A DNA stretch of 64,000 nucleotides from CAYNWT01 sp964485095 (GTDB taxonomy: Bacteria > Planctomycetota > Planctomycetia > Planctomycetales > Planctomycetaceae), in the NCBI GenBank assembly GCA_964485095.1, contig CAZAIB010000017.1, positions 1 through 64,000 on the forward strand, given 5' to 3'. Positions 48,531 through 57,071 of this stretch are shown one piece after another. The translations under genes were made by a program, and so were the position numbers. The notes below the pieces were generated by a model that was not told where the DNA came from, ran no database searches, and saw nothing but the letters and a program-made list of their open reading frames with translations. Each line of letters begins with the position of its first letter. Positions within the stretch are counted from its first letter, which is position 1.

Positions 48531-51500
48531 CTACCGTTTGCGAACTTCGATGATGTACTTCATCAAGTCGTTGAACTCCTGCCGGTTCTTTAGCAGTCGA
48601 GCGAGGTTGGCTGGCATCAGAGAGACCTTCGACTCGACAATCTCATCAATTTCGCTGGTTGGGATCTTGATGGGTTTCGGTTCGGCCAGATTTCTGAGCA
48701 CGATCTCGTCGTCGGTTTCTGACACTCGGATTCCAGTAATCGCTTTGCCGTCGTCGGTTACGACCGTGACCTGAGCGAACTCTTTGTCGATCTTCACCGA
48801 CGGCTTAAGAAGTGCGTTCACAAGGTCTTCGTGCGTTGCCTTCGTGGCGAGCTTCGTCAGGTCCGGACCCAGTCGCGGAGTGCCCGTTGGTGGGTCGTGG
48901 CAGGCAAAGCAAGCCGCTGCCGATCGATAGAACAACGCTTTGCCGCGAGCAGCTTTGCCTTCAGCGATGGCGACTTCAGCGAGCTTTGAAGCAGGCATTC
49001 CAAGCAGTTCGTTTTCCAGACTGACGTTGGAAATGGTTTGCTCAGTCTGATCGCCTTTCACCATCAGCTCTTTCTCAAGCGGGTGTTGCTCAAGCAACTC
49101 ATCTGGTTTCCAGAAGATGCTGCGGTCTGACGTTTCTGCCCGAACACGAGCAACGGTCTTGGCATCGATTGGTGAAGCCTTATTGCCCCATGTGTTCCGA
49201 ACGAAGGTCAGAACTGCGGCAACTTCCTGGTCTTTCAAGAGGTCACGGAACGCGGTCATCGGTGGTACGCCGCGCGCTGGGTCGTAGGTCTTGCCGCGAA
49301 CTTTCAGCTTGCCCCACATGCCATGCAGAGCCAGCTTGATGAGCCGGTCTTCGCTGCCTGTGACCCACGGGCTCTTGACCAGTGTTGGGTACACGATGCC
49401 ATTGCCTTGGCCGTTGGTCTGGTGGCAAGTTGCGCAGTGCGATTCGCGCTGGAAGATTCCTGCGCCGCGTTTGTACAAGTTGTGGTACTTCTTGTCGAGA
49501 TGCCGTGGCGGTCGGAAGTTGACCAACCTCAGTTCAGGCGACGCGGCAAAGCCAGTCGCGCCTTTGACGTTGACCTTGTCCCAGAAGTGCTTGACCGTTC
49601 GCGCGGCGACGGCTGCGTGGGGGACTTCGGATTCCAATAGTTTGTTTAGCAGTGCAACGTTCTTCACGTTGTGTTGCTGGTGCATCCAGAGTGCTTCCAG
49701 CAAATGATGCGCTTCGGTTTCGTCGTTGTGATCGAAGTCCCGCATCCATTTTTGAGTTGCTGCAATGACAGCCTTTGAGTCTCGCCCGCTGAGTTCGATA
49801 CGGGTGCGGTGTCGAATTCCGTTGACAGGGTGCTTTAGGTTCTCCAGCAATGTCTCGATGGACTCACCAGCGATCGCAACGGGCTTTTGAAGAGGGCGCC
49901 CCTTCGCCGTCAGGCGGAAGATGCGACCATGCTTGTGGTCTCGACTGGGGTCCCGAATGTTGTGCTGCATATGGCCAATGATCATGTTGTGCCAGTCCGC
50001 AACGTAGAGAGCACCGTCAGCACCAACGACCGCGTCACTGGGCCGGAAGTTTCGGTCGTCGCCGTTAACAAGTTCAACGCCGGGTGTTCCCCAGACGTGT
50101 CCATACTGGCGTTTGCCACCATCCCCTCGGTCCAGGTCGTACTGCTTGATTCCGAGGAACCCGATCACGTTGAGCACCAGGAAGTCATCCTGCATGTGGT
50201 CGGGGAAGTGTGTAGACGACAGAATTTCGTTGGCCGGAACCGGACGGAATTCCTTGGTCAGAAGCGTATGCATCCGGAACCCGTTCTTGTGCGGGCGAAC
50301 CTGGTACGACTTTCCACCGGTACCGTCGTTTGCGTAGCAATAGCCCCAGCGGTCGAAACTGGTCCCGTGTGGGTTGGGACTGTTTGCCGCGATCGGTGTG
50401 ATCGCGAATGTACGTGGGTCGAACCGATAGAGGCCCGAACCGCCCGTGTTGAGGTTCTGCTTCCACGGTGTTTCGTGGTTGTGGACCAGAAAAATACCGC
50501 TCTGCCAGTAGATACCGCCGTCGGGTCCGTAAACCAGGTTGTTTGCGGCATGGTGCGTATCCGATGTGCCCAGTCCCTGGAGGATCGGGTATCGCACGTC
50601 GGCCTTATCGTCTCCGTCAGTGTCTTTCAGGAAGAGAAGGTCAGGACCAGAGGTGACCAGAACGCCGCCGCCCCAGAATTCAAAACCCAGTGGGTTGTGA
50701 ACGTGAGCGAAAATCTTCCGCTTGTCTGCGACGCCGTCGTTATCGGTGTCCTCAAAGATCATTAGACTGTCTTTGAGTTCCGCACCCGGTTCCCACTTGG
50801 GGTACGAGTTCCAACTGGCGGCCCAGAGTCGGCCCTTGGCGTCGACCTGCATTTGAACCGGGTTGGCGAGGTCAGGGAACATGTCTTCTGACGCGAAGAT
50901 GTTGAGTTCGAAGCCTTCCGCGACTTTGATTTTTGCGAGACTGTCTTCCGGAGCCAGGTAGTTGGTGCTGCCTTCTTTTTCGGCACTCGAACTCCGACTG
51001 CCACCACCCACATTGGATGTCACTTTGACGGGGGCCGGGACGTTGCTGTCGTCAGGTTTGATGTTCTTGCCGTTGGCTGCCGACCAAATGGCTTTGTCGC
51101 GGTTCGCCGACATGAGATCCAGCATCTTGAGTTCATGAACCAGAACGTCTGCGTTGGTCTGGCCATCGACGAAACTCAGGGTCGACCGGGATCCCCAGAT
51201 GTCGTTTCCGTCAGTCGCACGGTAGCGGTTGTGCCAGTGCCAGTTCTTATCTTCGACAGCCGCGTACACGCCGGACATCTGATCGTCTGACGGAGCGGAC
51301 TTGCCAAGTAGCGCCTGAGAAATGAACCCGGCAAGTTGCTTGTACCCGGCTGCGTTCAAGTGGATTCCGTTAAGCGTGAATTGCTCTTCGGACGAATTGA
51401 AAAGCTGCAGCGTGGGTGAGTACAGATCCACAAACGTGGCTTTGACGGCTGTGGCCGCGTTCCGGGTTGCGTCGGTGAATGCTTTGAGGTTCGAGTTGAG

Positions 51501-52019
51501 TTCGGTTCCCTCCGGAAGATGCGGGCTGCCGGTGTTCTCATAAGCGATCGGGCTGAACAAAACGAAGCGAGCGTCCACACCTTTTTGTTTTCGCAGTGCG
51601 CTGTACTTTTCGACCAGCTTGACCAGTTCCTTCTGATACGCGGCTGCTCCGCCTGGTCCGGCGTGCGATTCGTTGTAGCCGTACATGACGAAAATCACGT
51701 CCGGGTTCACGTGCTGCAGGTACTCAGTGTCGTTGGTGAAGCCCTTGTTGCGAGGTCGCCTGTTGACGACATCGCCAGAGAAGCTCATGTTTCGAAAGCT
51801 GACATTCATGCCCTTCAGGTGAGTCTGCAGGACCGCTTCAACCCACGGGTCGTGCTGCATCCGGTCGGCCAGCCCGTTGCCGTAAATCGCGACAACATCG
51901 TCCTTCTTGAACTGGAACGATGTCTGCGTTTGTGCGAAGACGGTTTGTGCGGCGAACAGGGTCAGCAAAGCGACAACAACACCACGAGATTGTCGACGTG
52001 ATCGCAGGAAGAGTGGCAT
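48531..52019 (-). CDS. PVC-type secreted giant: SGNH + membrane-bound dehydrogenase + HEAT + c-type haem
   Basis: 1162 residues from ATG 52019, chosen because it gives a signal peptide (SRGVVVALLTLFAAQTVFAQ). Order: SGNH/GDSL-like domain (about 30-260) with YGYNESHAG and GIHLNAAG but with G-N-G-L in place of GDSL, so the nucleophile is altered; a beta-propeller of the planctomycete membrane-bound dehydrogenase type (about 370-760; DGKAxx, DLANPVQMQVDAKGRLWAASW, HHAANNLVYGPDGGIYW); a HEAT-like segment (about 780-890); a c-type haem site C-A-T-C-H; and the PVC haem domain with C-F-A-C-H (LFYRSAAACFACHDPPTGT). It is bound to be exported. Partner enzymes are not known. Confidence 0.85.
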   Translation of the reverse strand: MPLFLRSRRQSRGVVVALLTLFAAQTVFAQTQTSFQFKKDDVVAIYGNGLADRMQHDPWVEAVLQTHLKGMNVSFRNMSFSGDVVNRRPRNKGFTNDTEYLQHVNPDVIFVMYGYNESHAGPGGAAAYQKELVKLVEKYSALRKQKGVDARFVLFSPIAYENTGSPHLPEGTELNSNLKAFTDATRNAATAVKATFVDLYSPTLQLFNSSEEQFTLNGIHLNAAGYKQLAGFISQALLGKSAPSDDQMSGVYAAVEDKNWHWHNRYRATDGNDIWGSRSTLSFVDGQTNADVLVHELKMLDLMSANRDKAIWSAANGKNIKPDDSNVPAPVKVTSNVGGGSRSSSAEKEGSTNYLAPEDSLAKIKVAEGFELNIFASEDMFPDLANPVQMQVDAKGRLWAASWNSYPKWEPGAELKDSLMIFEDTDNDGVADKRKIFAHVHNPLGFEFWGGGVLVTSGPDLLFLKDTDGDDKADVRYPILQGLGTSDTHHAANNLVYGPDGGIYWQSGIFLVHNHETPWKQNLNTGGSGLYRFDPRTFAITPIAANSPNPHGTSFDRWGYCYANDGTGGKSYQVRPHKNGFRMHTLLTKEFRPVPANEILSSTHFPDHMQDDFLVLNVIGFLGIKQYDLDRGDGGKRQYGHVWGTPGVELVNGDDRNFRPSDAVVGADGALYVADWHNMIIGHMQHNIRDPSRDHKHGRIFRLTAKGRPLQKPVAIAGESIETLLENLKHPVNGIRHRTRIELSGRDSKAVIAATQKWMRDFDHNDETEAHHLLEALWMHQQHNVKNVALLNKLLESEVPHAAVAARTVKHFWDKVNVKGATGFAASPELRLVNFRPPRHLDKKYHNLYKRGAGIFQRESHCATCHQTNGQGNGIVYPTLVKSPWVTGSEDRLIKLALHGMWGKLKVRGKTYDPARGVPPMTAFRDLLKDQEVAAVLTFVRNTWGNKASPIDAKTVARVRAETSDRSIFWKPDELLEQHPLEKELMVKGDQTEQTISNVSLENELLGMPASKLAEVAIAEGKAARGKALFYRSAAACFACHDPPTGTPRLGPDLTKLATKATHEDLVNALLKPSVKIDKEFAQVTVVTDDGKAITGIRVSETDDEIVLRNLAEPKPIKIPTSEIDEIVESKVSLMPANLARLLKNRQEFNDLMKYIIEVRKR

Positions 52020-52403
52020 ATGAGTGAGCCTTGGGGTGTGAGTCGTGGAGCGCAAATAGCAGGGCAGTAGCATTCGTTTACAGATCTTATCAACCGAACC
52101 ACACCGTTCACAATGGGCGGGTTCTATGTTGAGATGCTGAACAAGTATCCGGCATGAGGTGCGGTTTCAGATTGGAACTCGTTCTGCCGCTTGCCGGAAT
52201 CCGAGGTGTCTGAACCGGTCTCCGCGCACGCCAATCAAAACGAAACTAAACGATCGATTTTGCCACACGCCCGCTGCTCGGCTCATCTATAGTACGCACG
52301 CAGAAACGGTCGTGTTCCAGCTACCCGCCTGCAAGCAAGACAAGCTCCGCGCAGTGGCGCGGTCTTAAGTTGTCGGAGCTGGAGAATCCTGGACGTCTGG
52401 TTT
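52020..52403. other. Divergent control region, no gene seen
   Basis: 384 bases between the minus-strand haem/dehydrogenase giant and the plus-strand sulfatase. ttgccac at 52260 and tatagt at 52288-52293 look like sigma-70 boxes, but the spacing (22 bases) is long, so I call only a possible promoter. A short inverted pair ccgcgcagtggcgcgg lies at 52347-52362. Confidence 0.35.
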
Positions 52404-53849
52404 ATGAATCGAAAACTCGTTCTCACTTTGTTGATGTTCAATGCGTTGTGGCCCGTTGACGTGTCTGCGGGTGAGAAGCCCAACGTGATCTACCTGATGC
52501 TGGACGAGTGGGGCTACTTCGAATCGGGTCACATGGGGCATCCAGAACTGCTCACGCCCAACATTGATCGGTTCGCCAGCGAAGGCATGCGGTTTACGAA
52601 CGCGTACGCCGGAGCACCCGTCTGTGGGCCGACCCGTTGTGTGCTGATGACGGGACTGCATTCCGGTCACACATCAATGCGAATCAACGACGGGTTCTCG
52701 CCGATCCGAGCGGACGAACCGACACTCGCCACAATGCTAAAGCAGTCGGGCTATGCGACTGGCGGTTACGGCAAATGGGGTATCGGTGGACGCGGAACAA
52801 GCGGTGTTCCTGAGACACATGGCTTCGACGATTTCTTCGGCTACTACGATCAGGTTCACGCTCACACTTTCTATCCGCAGTATCTGATTCGCAACAGTCA
52901 GGAAGTGATACTGCCAGGTAACAAGGGCGACAGCTTTTTTGAGGGAGACACGCACGCTCAGCTGGCGATCTTCAAAGAAGCAAAGAAGTTCATTCAAGAA
53001 AACAAAGACGAACAATTCTTCTGCTACCTGCCGTGGACGCCCCCGCACGGTTTGTGGGGCATCGACGAAGACGATCCGTCGTGGCAGCTATTCAAAGACA
53101 AACCGTGGACCGCGGGCCAGCGAACCGACCGCGACGCGCGTGTGTACGCGGCGTTCATGCATATGGTCGATCGGCAACTCGGCGAGATTCTGGCGCTACT
53201 GCAGGAATTGGCGATCGACGACAACACCATCGTCTTCCTGTGCGGCGACAACGGCGGGCAGGACTATTTCAAAACCAAAGAACGCCCGCACGGCTTTTTT
53301 GCTCCGAATCTAAACCCCAAAACCGGCGAACGCTTCCGCGCGGGTAAGGGTTCGCTTTACGAGGGCGGATTGAAGGTGCCGTATTTGGTTCGCTGGCCCA
53401 ACAAGATCAAAGCTGGTGAAGTTTCTGATCACTTATTGTGCTTCCAGGACGTCATGCCAACTCTGGCAGAACTGACGGACTCGCCCAGCCCCAAAACCGA
53501 TGGGCTCTCTTTTTTGCCGACGCTGCTGAACAAACCGGGGCAGCAAACGCATTCGCATCTCTATTGGGAATACGGCAAGCAAAAAGCCGTCCGCATGAAA
53601 CAGTGGAAAGCTTACAAGGGCGGGAACGGAAAGTGGCAACTGTACGACCTGGCCACCGACCTTGAAGAGAAGCAAGACATCGCGGCCAACCATGCGGAAA
53701 TCCTGGATCAACTAAAGGCCCACGCGCGGGAAGCTCACGAACCACTCCGACCGGGAAAAGTCTTTGACCGGTCGATCATCCAAAAAGATCGTCGCCAGGC
53801 ACCTCACAACCGAAAACCTCGCGGCAACAAAGCGAAGAGTAAGCCGTAA
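52404..53849 (+). CDS. Type I sulfatase, secreted (1 of 3 in tandem)
   Basis: 481 residues with signal peptide (MNRKLVLTLLMFNALWPVDVSA). Seen: formylglycine motif C-G-P-T-R (C74-R78), GGYGKWGIGG, WTPPHG, FLCGDNGGQ. The first metal motif reads LMLDEWGY, so the usual second Asp of the D-D pair is Glu. Metal binding should still be possible. It ends with a long basic tail (KPRGNKAKSKP). Two more sulfatase genes follow on the same strand, 29 and 126 bases apart, so this is a cluster that probably acts on one polysaccharide. Confidence 0.88.
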   Translation: MNRKLVLTLLMFNALWPVDVSAGEKPNVIYLMLDEWGYFESGHMGHPELLTPNIDRFASEGMRFTNAYAGAPVCGPTRCVLMTGLHSGHTSMRINDGFSPIRADEPTLATMLKQSGYATGGYGKWGIGGRGTSGVPETHGFDDFFGYYDQVHAHTFYPQYLIRNSQEVILPGNKGDSFFEGDTHAQLAIFKEAKKFIQENKDEQFFCYLPWTPPHGLWGIDEDDPSWQLFKDKPWTAGQRTDRDARVYAAFMHMVDRQLGEILALLQELAIDDNTIVFLCGDNGGQDYFKTKERPHGFFAPNLNPKTGERFRAGKGSLYEGGLKVPYLVRWPNKIKAGEVSDHLLCFQDVMPTLAELTDSPSPKTDGLSFLPTLLNKPGQQTHSHLYWEYGKQKAVRMKQWKAYKGGNGKWQLYDLATDLEEKQDIAANHAEILDQLKAHAREAHEPLRPGKVFDRSIIQKDRRQAPHNRKPRGNKAKSKP

Positions 53850-53878
53850 GAGGCTCCAATCAATAAAGAGTGAATGCA

Positions 53879-55303
53879 ATGTTCAAATCAAAACTTGTTT
53901 TCTCAGCGGCTCTGATCATCGGCCTCGGCGCGCTCTCGGCGAACGCATTCGGCCAGGAGCCGGGGAAGGACAAAACGCCGAACATCGTTTTGATCATGGC
54001 GGACGATTTGGGTTGGAAAGACCTGCATTGCTACGGCAACGAAAAGCTGGACACGCCGAATATTGATCGGTTAGCGAAGCAGGGATTGCTGTTCACGGAT
54101 GCGTACTCTGCCGCGGCCGTGTGCACTCCGACGCGAGCCGCCTTGATGACGGGAGAAGCGCCGGCGCGATTGAACATTACTAATCATGCAGGAGGACATG
54201 CTCCGAATTTCAAGAAGCCTGGAACGGATTTGGTCACGCCGATTTGGTTGCGGCACCTGCCGCTGGAACGCGTGACCATTGCCGAACAGCTTAAGCAGGC
54301 TGGGTATGCGACCGGGTTCGTTGGCAAGTGGCATCTGTCCAACAGTCGGCAGTCCATTCCAAATTCGCAGGGCAAGCTGCCCAGGGATGAAGAACTACGA
54401 GCTGAACATCAGGGGTTCGACATCAACGTTGGCGGTTTTCGTTTAGGTGGACCGCCCAGCTACTTCAGTCCGTACAAGATCCCCAACCTCGTTGGAAAGA
54501 AGGACGGCGAATACCTACCAGACCGGTGCGCTGATGAATGCATTGACTTCATCAAATCGGCGACAGACAGCGATCGCCCGTTCTTTCTGTGCTGGTGGAA
54601 CTACTCGGTTCACTATCCGTTCCAGGCACCCAAGGATCTGATCGCCAAGTATGAAAAGAGAAAAGGCCCCGGCATTGAGAACCCTACGTACGCGGCGATG
54701 ATTGAGGGGATGGACGCATCGATTGGAAAGCTCCTCAAGGCAATCGACGATCAGGGGTTGGACAAAGATACTTTGATTGTCTTCACATCCGACAACGGAC
54801 CGTTCGCCGCGAATGTGAAACCGCTTCGAGCAGAAAAGGGATACCTGTACGAAGGTGGGATTCGAGTTCCCATGATTGTCCGTTGGCCTGGTCGAGTGAA
54901 GCCTGCAACGCGAACCGCGACCCCTGTGATTACCATGGACATCCACGCCACGATTCTTGAAACCGCGAACCTCAAACCGGACCCATCCAACGTTCCGGAC
55001 GGAACCTCGTTGGTACCGATGCTTACGAGCGAAGCAGAGTTAGAACGTGAGTCGATCTACTTTCACTATCCCAACTACGCTTTCCACAAGAAGAACCGAC
55101 TGGCCAGCGCAATACGATCTGGTGACTACAAGCTGCTTAAGTTCTACGACGATGATTCCGTGGAACTGTACAACCTGAAAAATGACATCAGCGAGTCAAA
55201 CGATCTGGCAGCAGCGATGCCGGACAAAGCCAAACAGCTTCGGTCGGATTTGGAAGCGTGGCTGAAGAAGACAAACGCGAGCCAGCCTCAGCGTTCGAAC
55301 TGA
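53879..55303 (+). CDS. Type I sulfatase, secreted (2 of 3 in tandem)
   Basis: 474 residues from ATG 53879; a GTG nine bases before is in frame, but the ATG gives a better signal peptide (KLVFSAALIIGLGALSANAFG). Seen: IMADDLGWKDLHCYG, formylglycine motif C-T-P-T-R (C82-R86), GKWHLSN, NYSVHYPFQAPKD, FTSDNGPFAANVK. This is the standard arylsulfatase A-like arrangement; the substrate is not readable. The three tandem genes differ in their motif regions, so they are not recent copies of one another. Confidence 0.9.
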   Translation: MFKSKLVFSAALIIGLGALSANAFGQEPGKDKTPNIVLIMADDLGWKDLHCYGNEKLDTPNIDRLAKQGLLFTDAYSAAAVCTPTRAALMTGEAPARLNITNHAGGHAPNFKKPGTDLVTPIWLRHLPLERVTIAEQLKQAGYATGFVGKWHLSNSRQSIPNSQGKLPRDEELRAEHQGFDINVGGFRLGGPPSYFSPYKIPNLVGKKDGEYLPDRCADECIDFIKSATDSDRPFFLCWWNYSVHYPFQAPKDLIAKYEKRKGPGIENPTYAAMIEGMDASIGKLLKAIDDQGLDKDTLIVFTSDNGPFAANVKPLRAEKGYLYEGGIRVPMIVRWPGRVKPATRTATPVITMDIHATILETANLKPDPSNVPDGTSLVPMLTSEAELERESIYFHYPNYAFHKKNRLASAIRSGDYKLLKFYDDDSVELYNLKNDISESNDLAAAMPDKAKQLRSDLEAWLKKTNASQPQRSN

Positions 55304-55429
55304 TAGCCCTGTGCGATAGCGTTCTATGTCTATTCTTGACGTCGCTCCAACGTTTTCGGCCGACCGCGCCTTGGGGCTTGGTCACGATCCCGCCCACACA
55401 AGAGATTTAACAAAGGACATCCCTTACCC

Positions 55430-56998
55430 GTGACACTTTTTCGCGCGAGCATCATCTGCATCCTCGGCTCATGCCAACCCATTTGTGCCGCCAACGAACC
55501 GGTCGCCGATCGGCCGAACGTACTGTTCATCGCCATCGACGATTTGAACGATTGGGAAGGTGCGCTGGAGGGGCATCCGCAGGCGAAGACGCCGCATCTG
55601 GACCGGCTGTTCAAGCAGGGAGTTCTGTTCACGAACGCTCACTGTTCGCAGGCGGTTTGCACCGCGTCGCGGAATTCGATTCTCAGTGGAATCCACCCAA
55701 CTTCGTCCGGTTGGTATAGCTCGACCAAATCCATGCGGGCCACCTACGAGCAGGTCATGGGTGACCATGTCATGCTGCCACAGCACTTCCGCGACAACGG
55801 CTATCGGACTCTGACCGCGGGGAAGATTTTCCACAAGGGTGCGTCGGACTACAAAGATCGCACGGATGACTTCTGGGACGAGGTCGCTCCGAAGTACAAG
55901 GTTCCGAAACGATTAAAAGCGCGAGGTGACGGCTACGGCGGAACCATGTTTTATCCGTTCCCGAAGATCGGGGCTCAGATGAGTCGCCACTTCGGTAAGG
56001 ACTACGAAGACGGCAACTCGCTGGCATGGGGAGCCCTTGATCGCGAAGACATGCCCAACGGCAGGATGTATGACGAACTGATCGCGGACTGGGCCGTCGA
56101 TCGGCTTGATGATGAGTACAAGAAACCATTCTTCCTGGCAGTCGGTTTTGTCCGCCCCCACGTCCCATTCACCGCGCCGCGCGAATTCTTCGAGATGTAC
56201 GAGGCGGATCAGATTCAAATCCCACGCGTTCCGGAAGGCGAAATGTCAGACATTCCGCTGATGGGGAAGTCGATTGCGTATGGGCGGCTCAAGGGCGGCG
56301 ATCACAATGCCGTTTTGGAACTCAGCGACGACTATTGGCGAGAGATGGTGCTGGGCTACCTGGCGTGCGTTTCGTTTGTTGATGCTCAGGTTGGAAAAGT
56401 GATTTCCGCATTGGAAGAAAGCGGACACGGCAGGAACACAGTTGTTGTGCTGTGGTCTGACCACGGTCAGCATCTGGGCGAAAAGCACCGCTGGCGAAAG
56501 CAAACCCTGTGGGAAGAAGCCACGCGGGTTCCTTTGTTCTTCAAAGTTCCCGGCATGACCAGGCCCGCATCCAAAAGCTCGCAGGTGGTGAGTCTGCTGG
56601 ACATGTATCCCACGCTGGTCGAAGTTTGCAAACTGCCGCCGGCCGCGCGGCTTGAAGGTGATTCACTGGTTCCTCTTTTGCGGGACCCGACGGAGACGCG
56701 CGAGAAGCCTGTTCTTTCCAGTTGGTACTACGGCAATCACGCTGTTCGCAGCAATGACTGGCGATACATTCTGTACCGCGATGGCAGTGAAGAACTGTAC
56801 GACCATCGCAGCGACGCCGGCGAACACAACAACCTGGCCGGCGATCCTACGTATGCCGACATAATCAAGCAGCATAGAAAGTGGATTCCCGAGAATAGCG
56901 CTCTACCGGCCGGGACCACGAAATGGAAACCAGACAAACTGGACCGACGAATCCGGGAGTGGAAAGAGAATGACTCCGTGCCAGCCTGGCTGAAGTGA
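55430..56998 (+). CDS. Type I sulfatase of iduronate-2-sulfatase type, secreted (3 of 3)
   Basis: 522 residues from GTG 55430. The start has a short, Cys-containing export signal (FRASIICILGSCQPICAA). Seen: AIDDLNDWEGALEGHPQAK, formylglycine motif with Ala in place of Pro, C-T-A-S-R (C77-R81), SGWYSSTKSM, LWSDHGQHLGEKHRWRK and the late DMYPTLVEVCKLP. The C-x-A-x-R variant and HLGEKHRWRK are those of the iduronate-2-sulfatase-like subfamily (S1_7 in SulfAtlas, from memory). Uronate-2-sulfate removal is plausible; not proven. Confidence 0.88.
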   Translation: MTLFRASIICILGSCQPICAANEPVADRPNVLFIAIDDLNDWEGALEGHPQAKTPHLDRLFKQGVLFTNAHCSQAVCTASRNSILSGIHPTSSGWYSSTKSMRATYEQVMGDHVMLPQHFRDNGYRTLTAGKIFHKGASDYKDRTDDFWDEVAPKYKVPKRLKARGDGYGGTMFYPFPKIGAQMSRHFGKDYEDGNSLAWGALDREDMPNGRMYDELIADWAVDRLDDEYKKPFFLAVGFVRPHVPFTAPREFFEMYEADQIQIPRVPEGEMSDIPLMGKSIAYGRLKGGDHNAVLELSDDYWREMVLGYLACVSFVDAQVGKVISALEESGHGRNTVVVLWSDHGQHLGEKHRWRKQTLWEEATRVPLFFKVPGMTRPASKSSQVVSLLDMYPTLVEVCKLPPAARLEGDSLVPLLRDPTETREKPVLSSWYYGNHAVRSNDWRYILYRDGSEELYDHRSDAGEHNNLAGDPTYADIIKQHRKWIPENSALPAGTTKWKPDKLDRRIREWKENDSVPAWLK

Positions 56999-57071
56999 AC
57001 ACGCTGGTGCGGTCTCGATGATGGACGTGCAGCAAACGTTGCGATCGACCGTATCGCTTCCGCCTGTCGCG

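Noticed and set aside
49887..50765. Plus-strand frame of 292 codons within the haem/dehydrogenase giant
   Set aside because: It lies opposite the propeller domain, whose sequence is clearly conserved on the minus strand.
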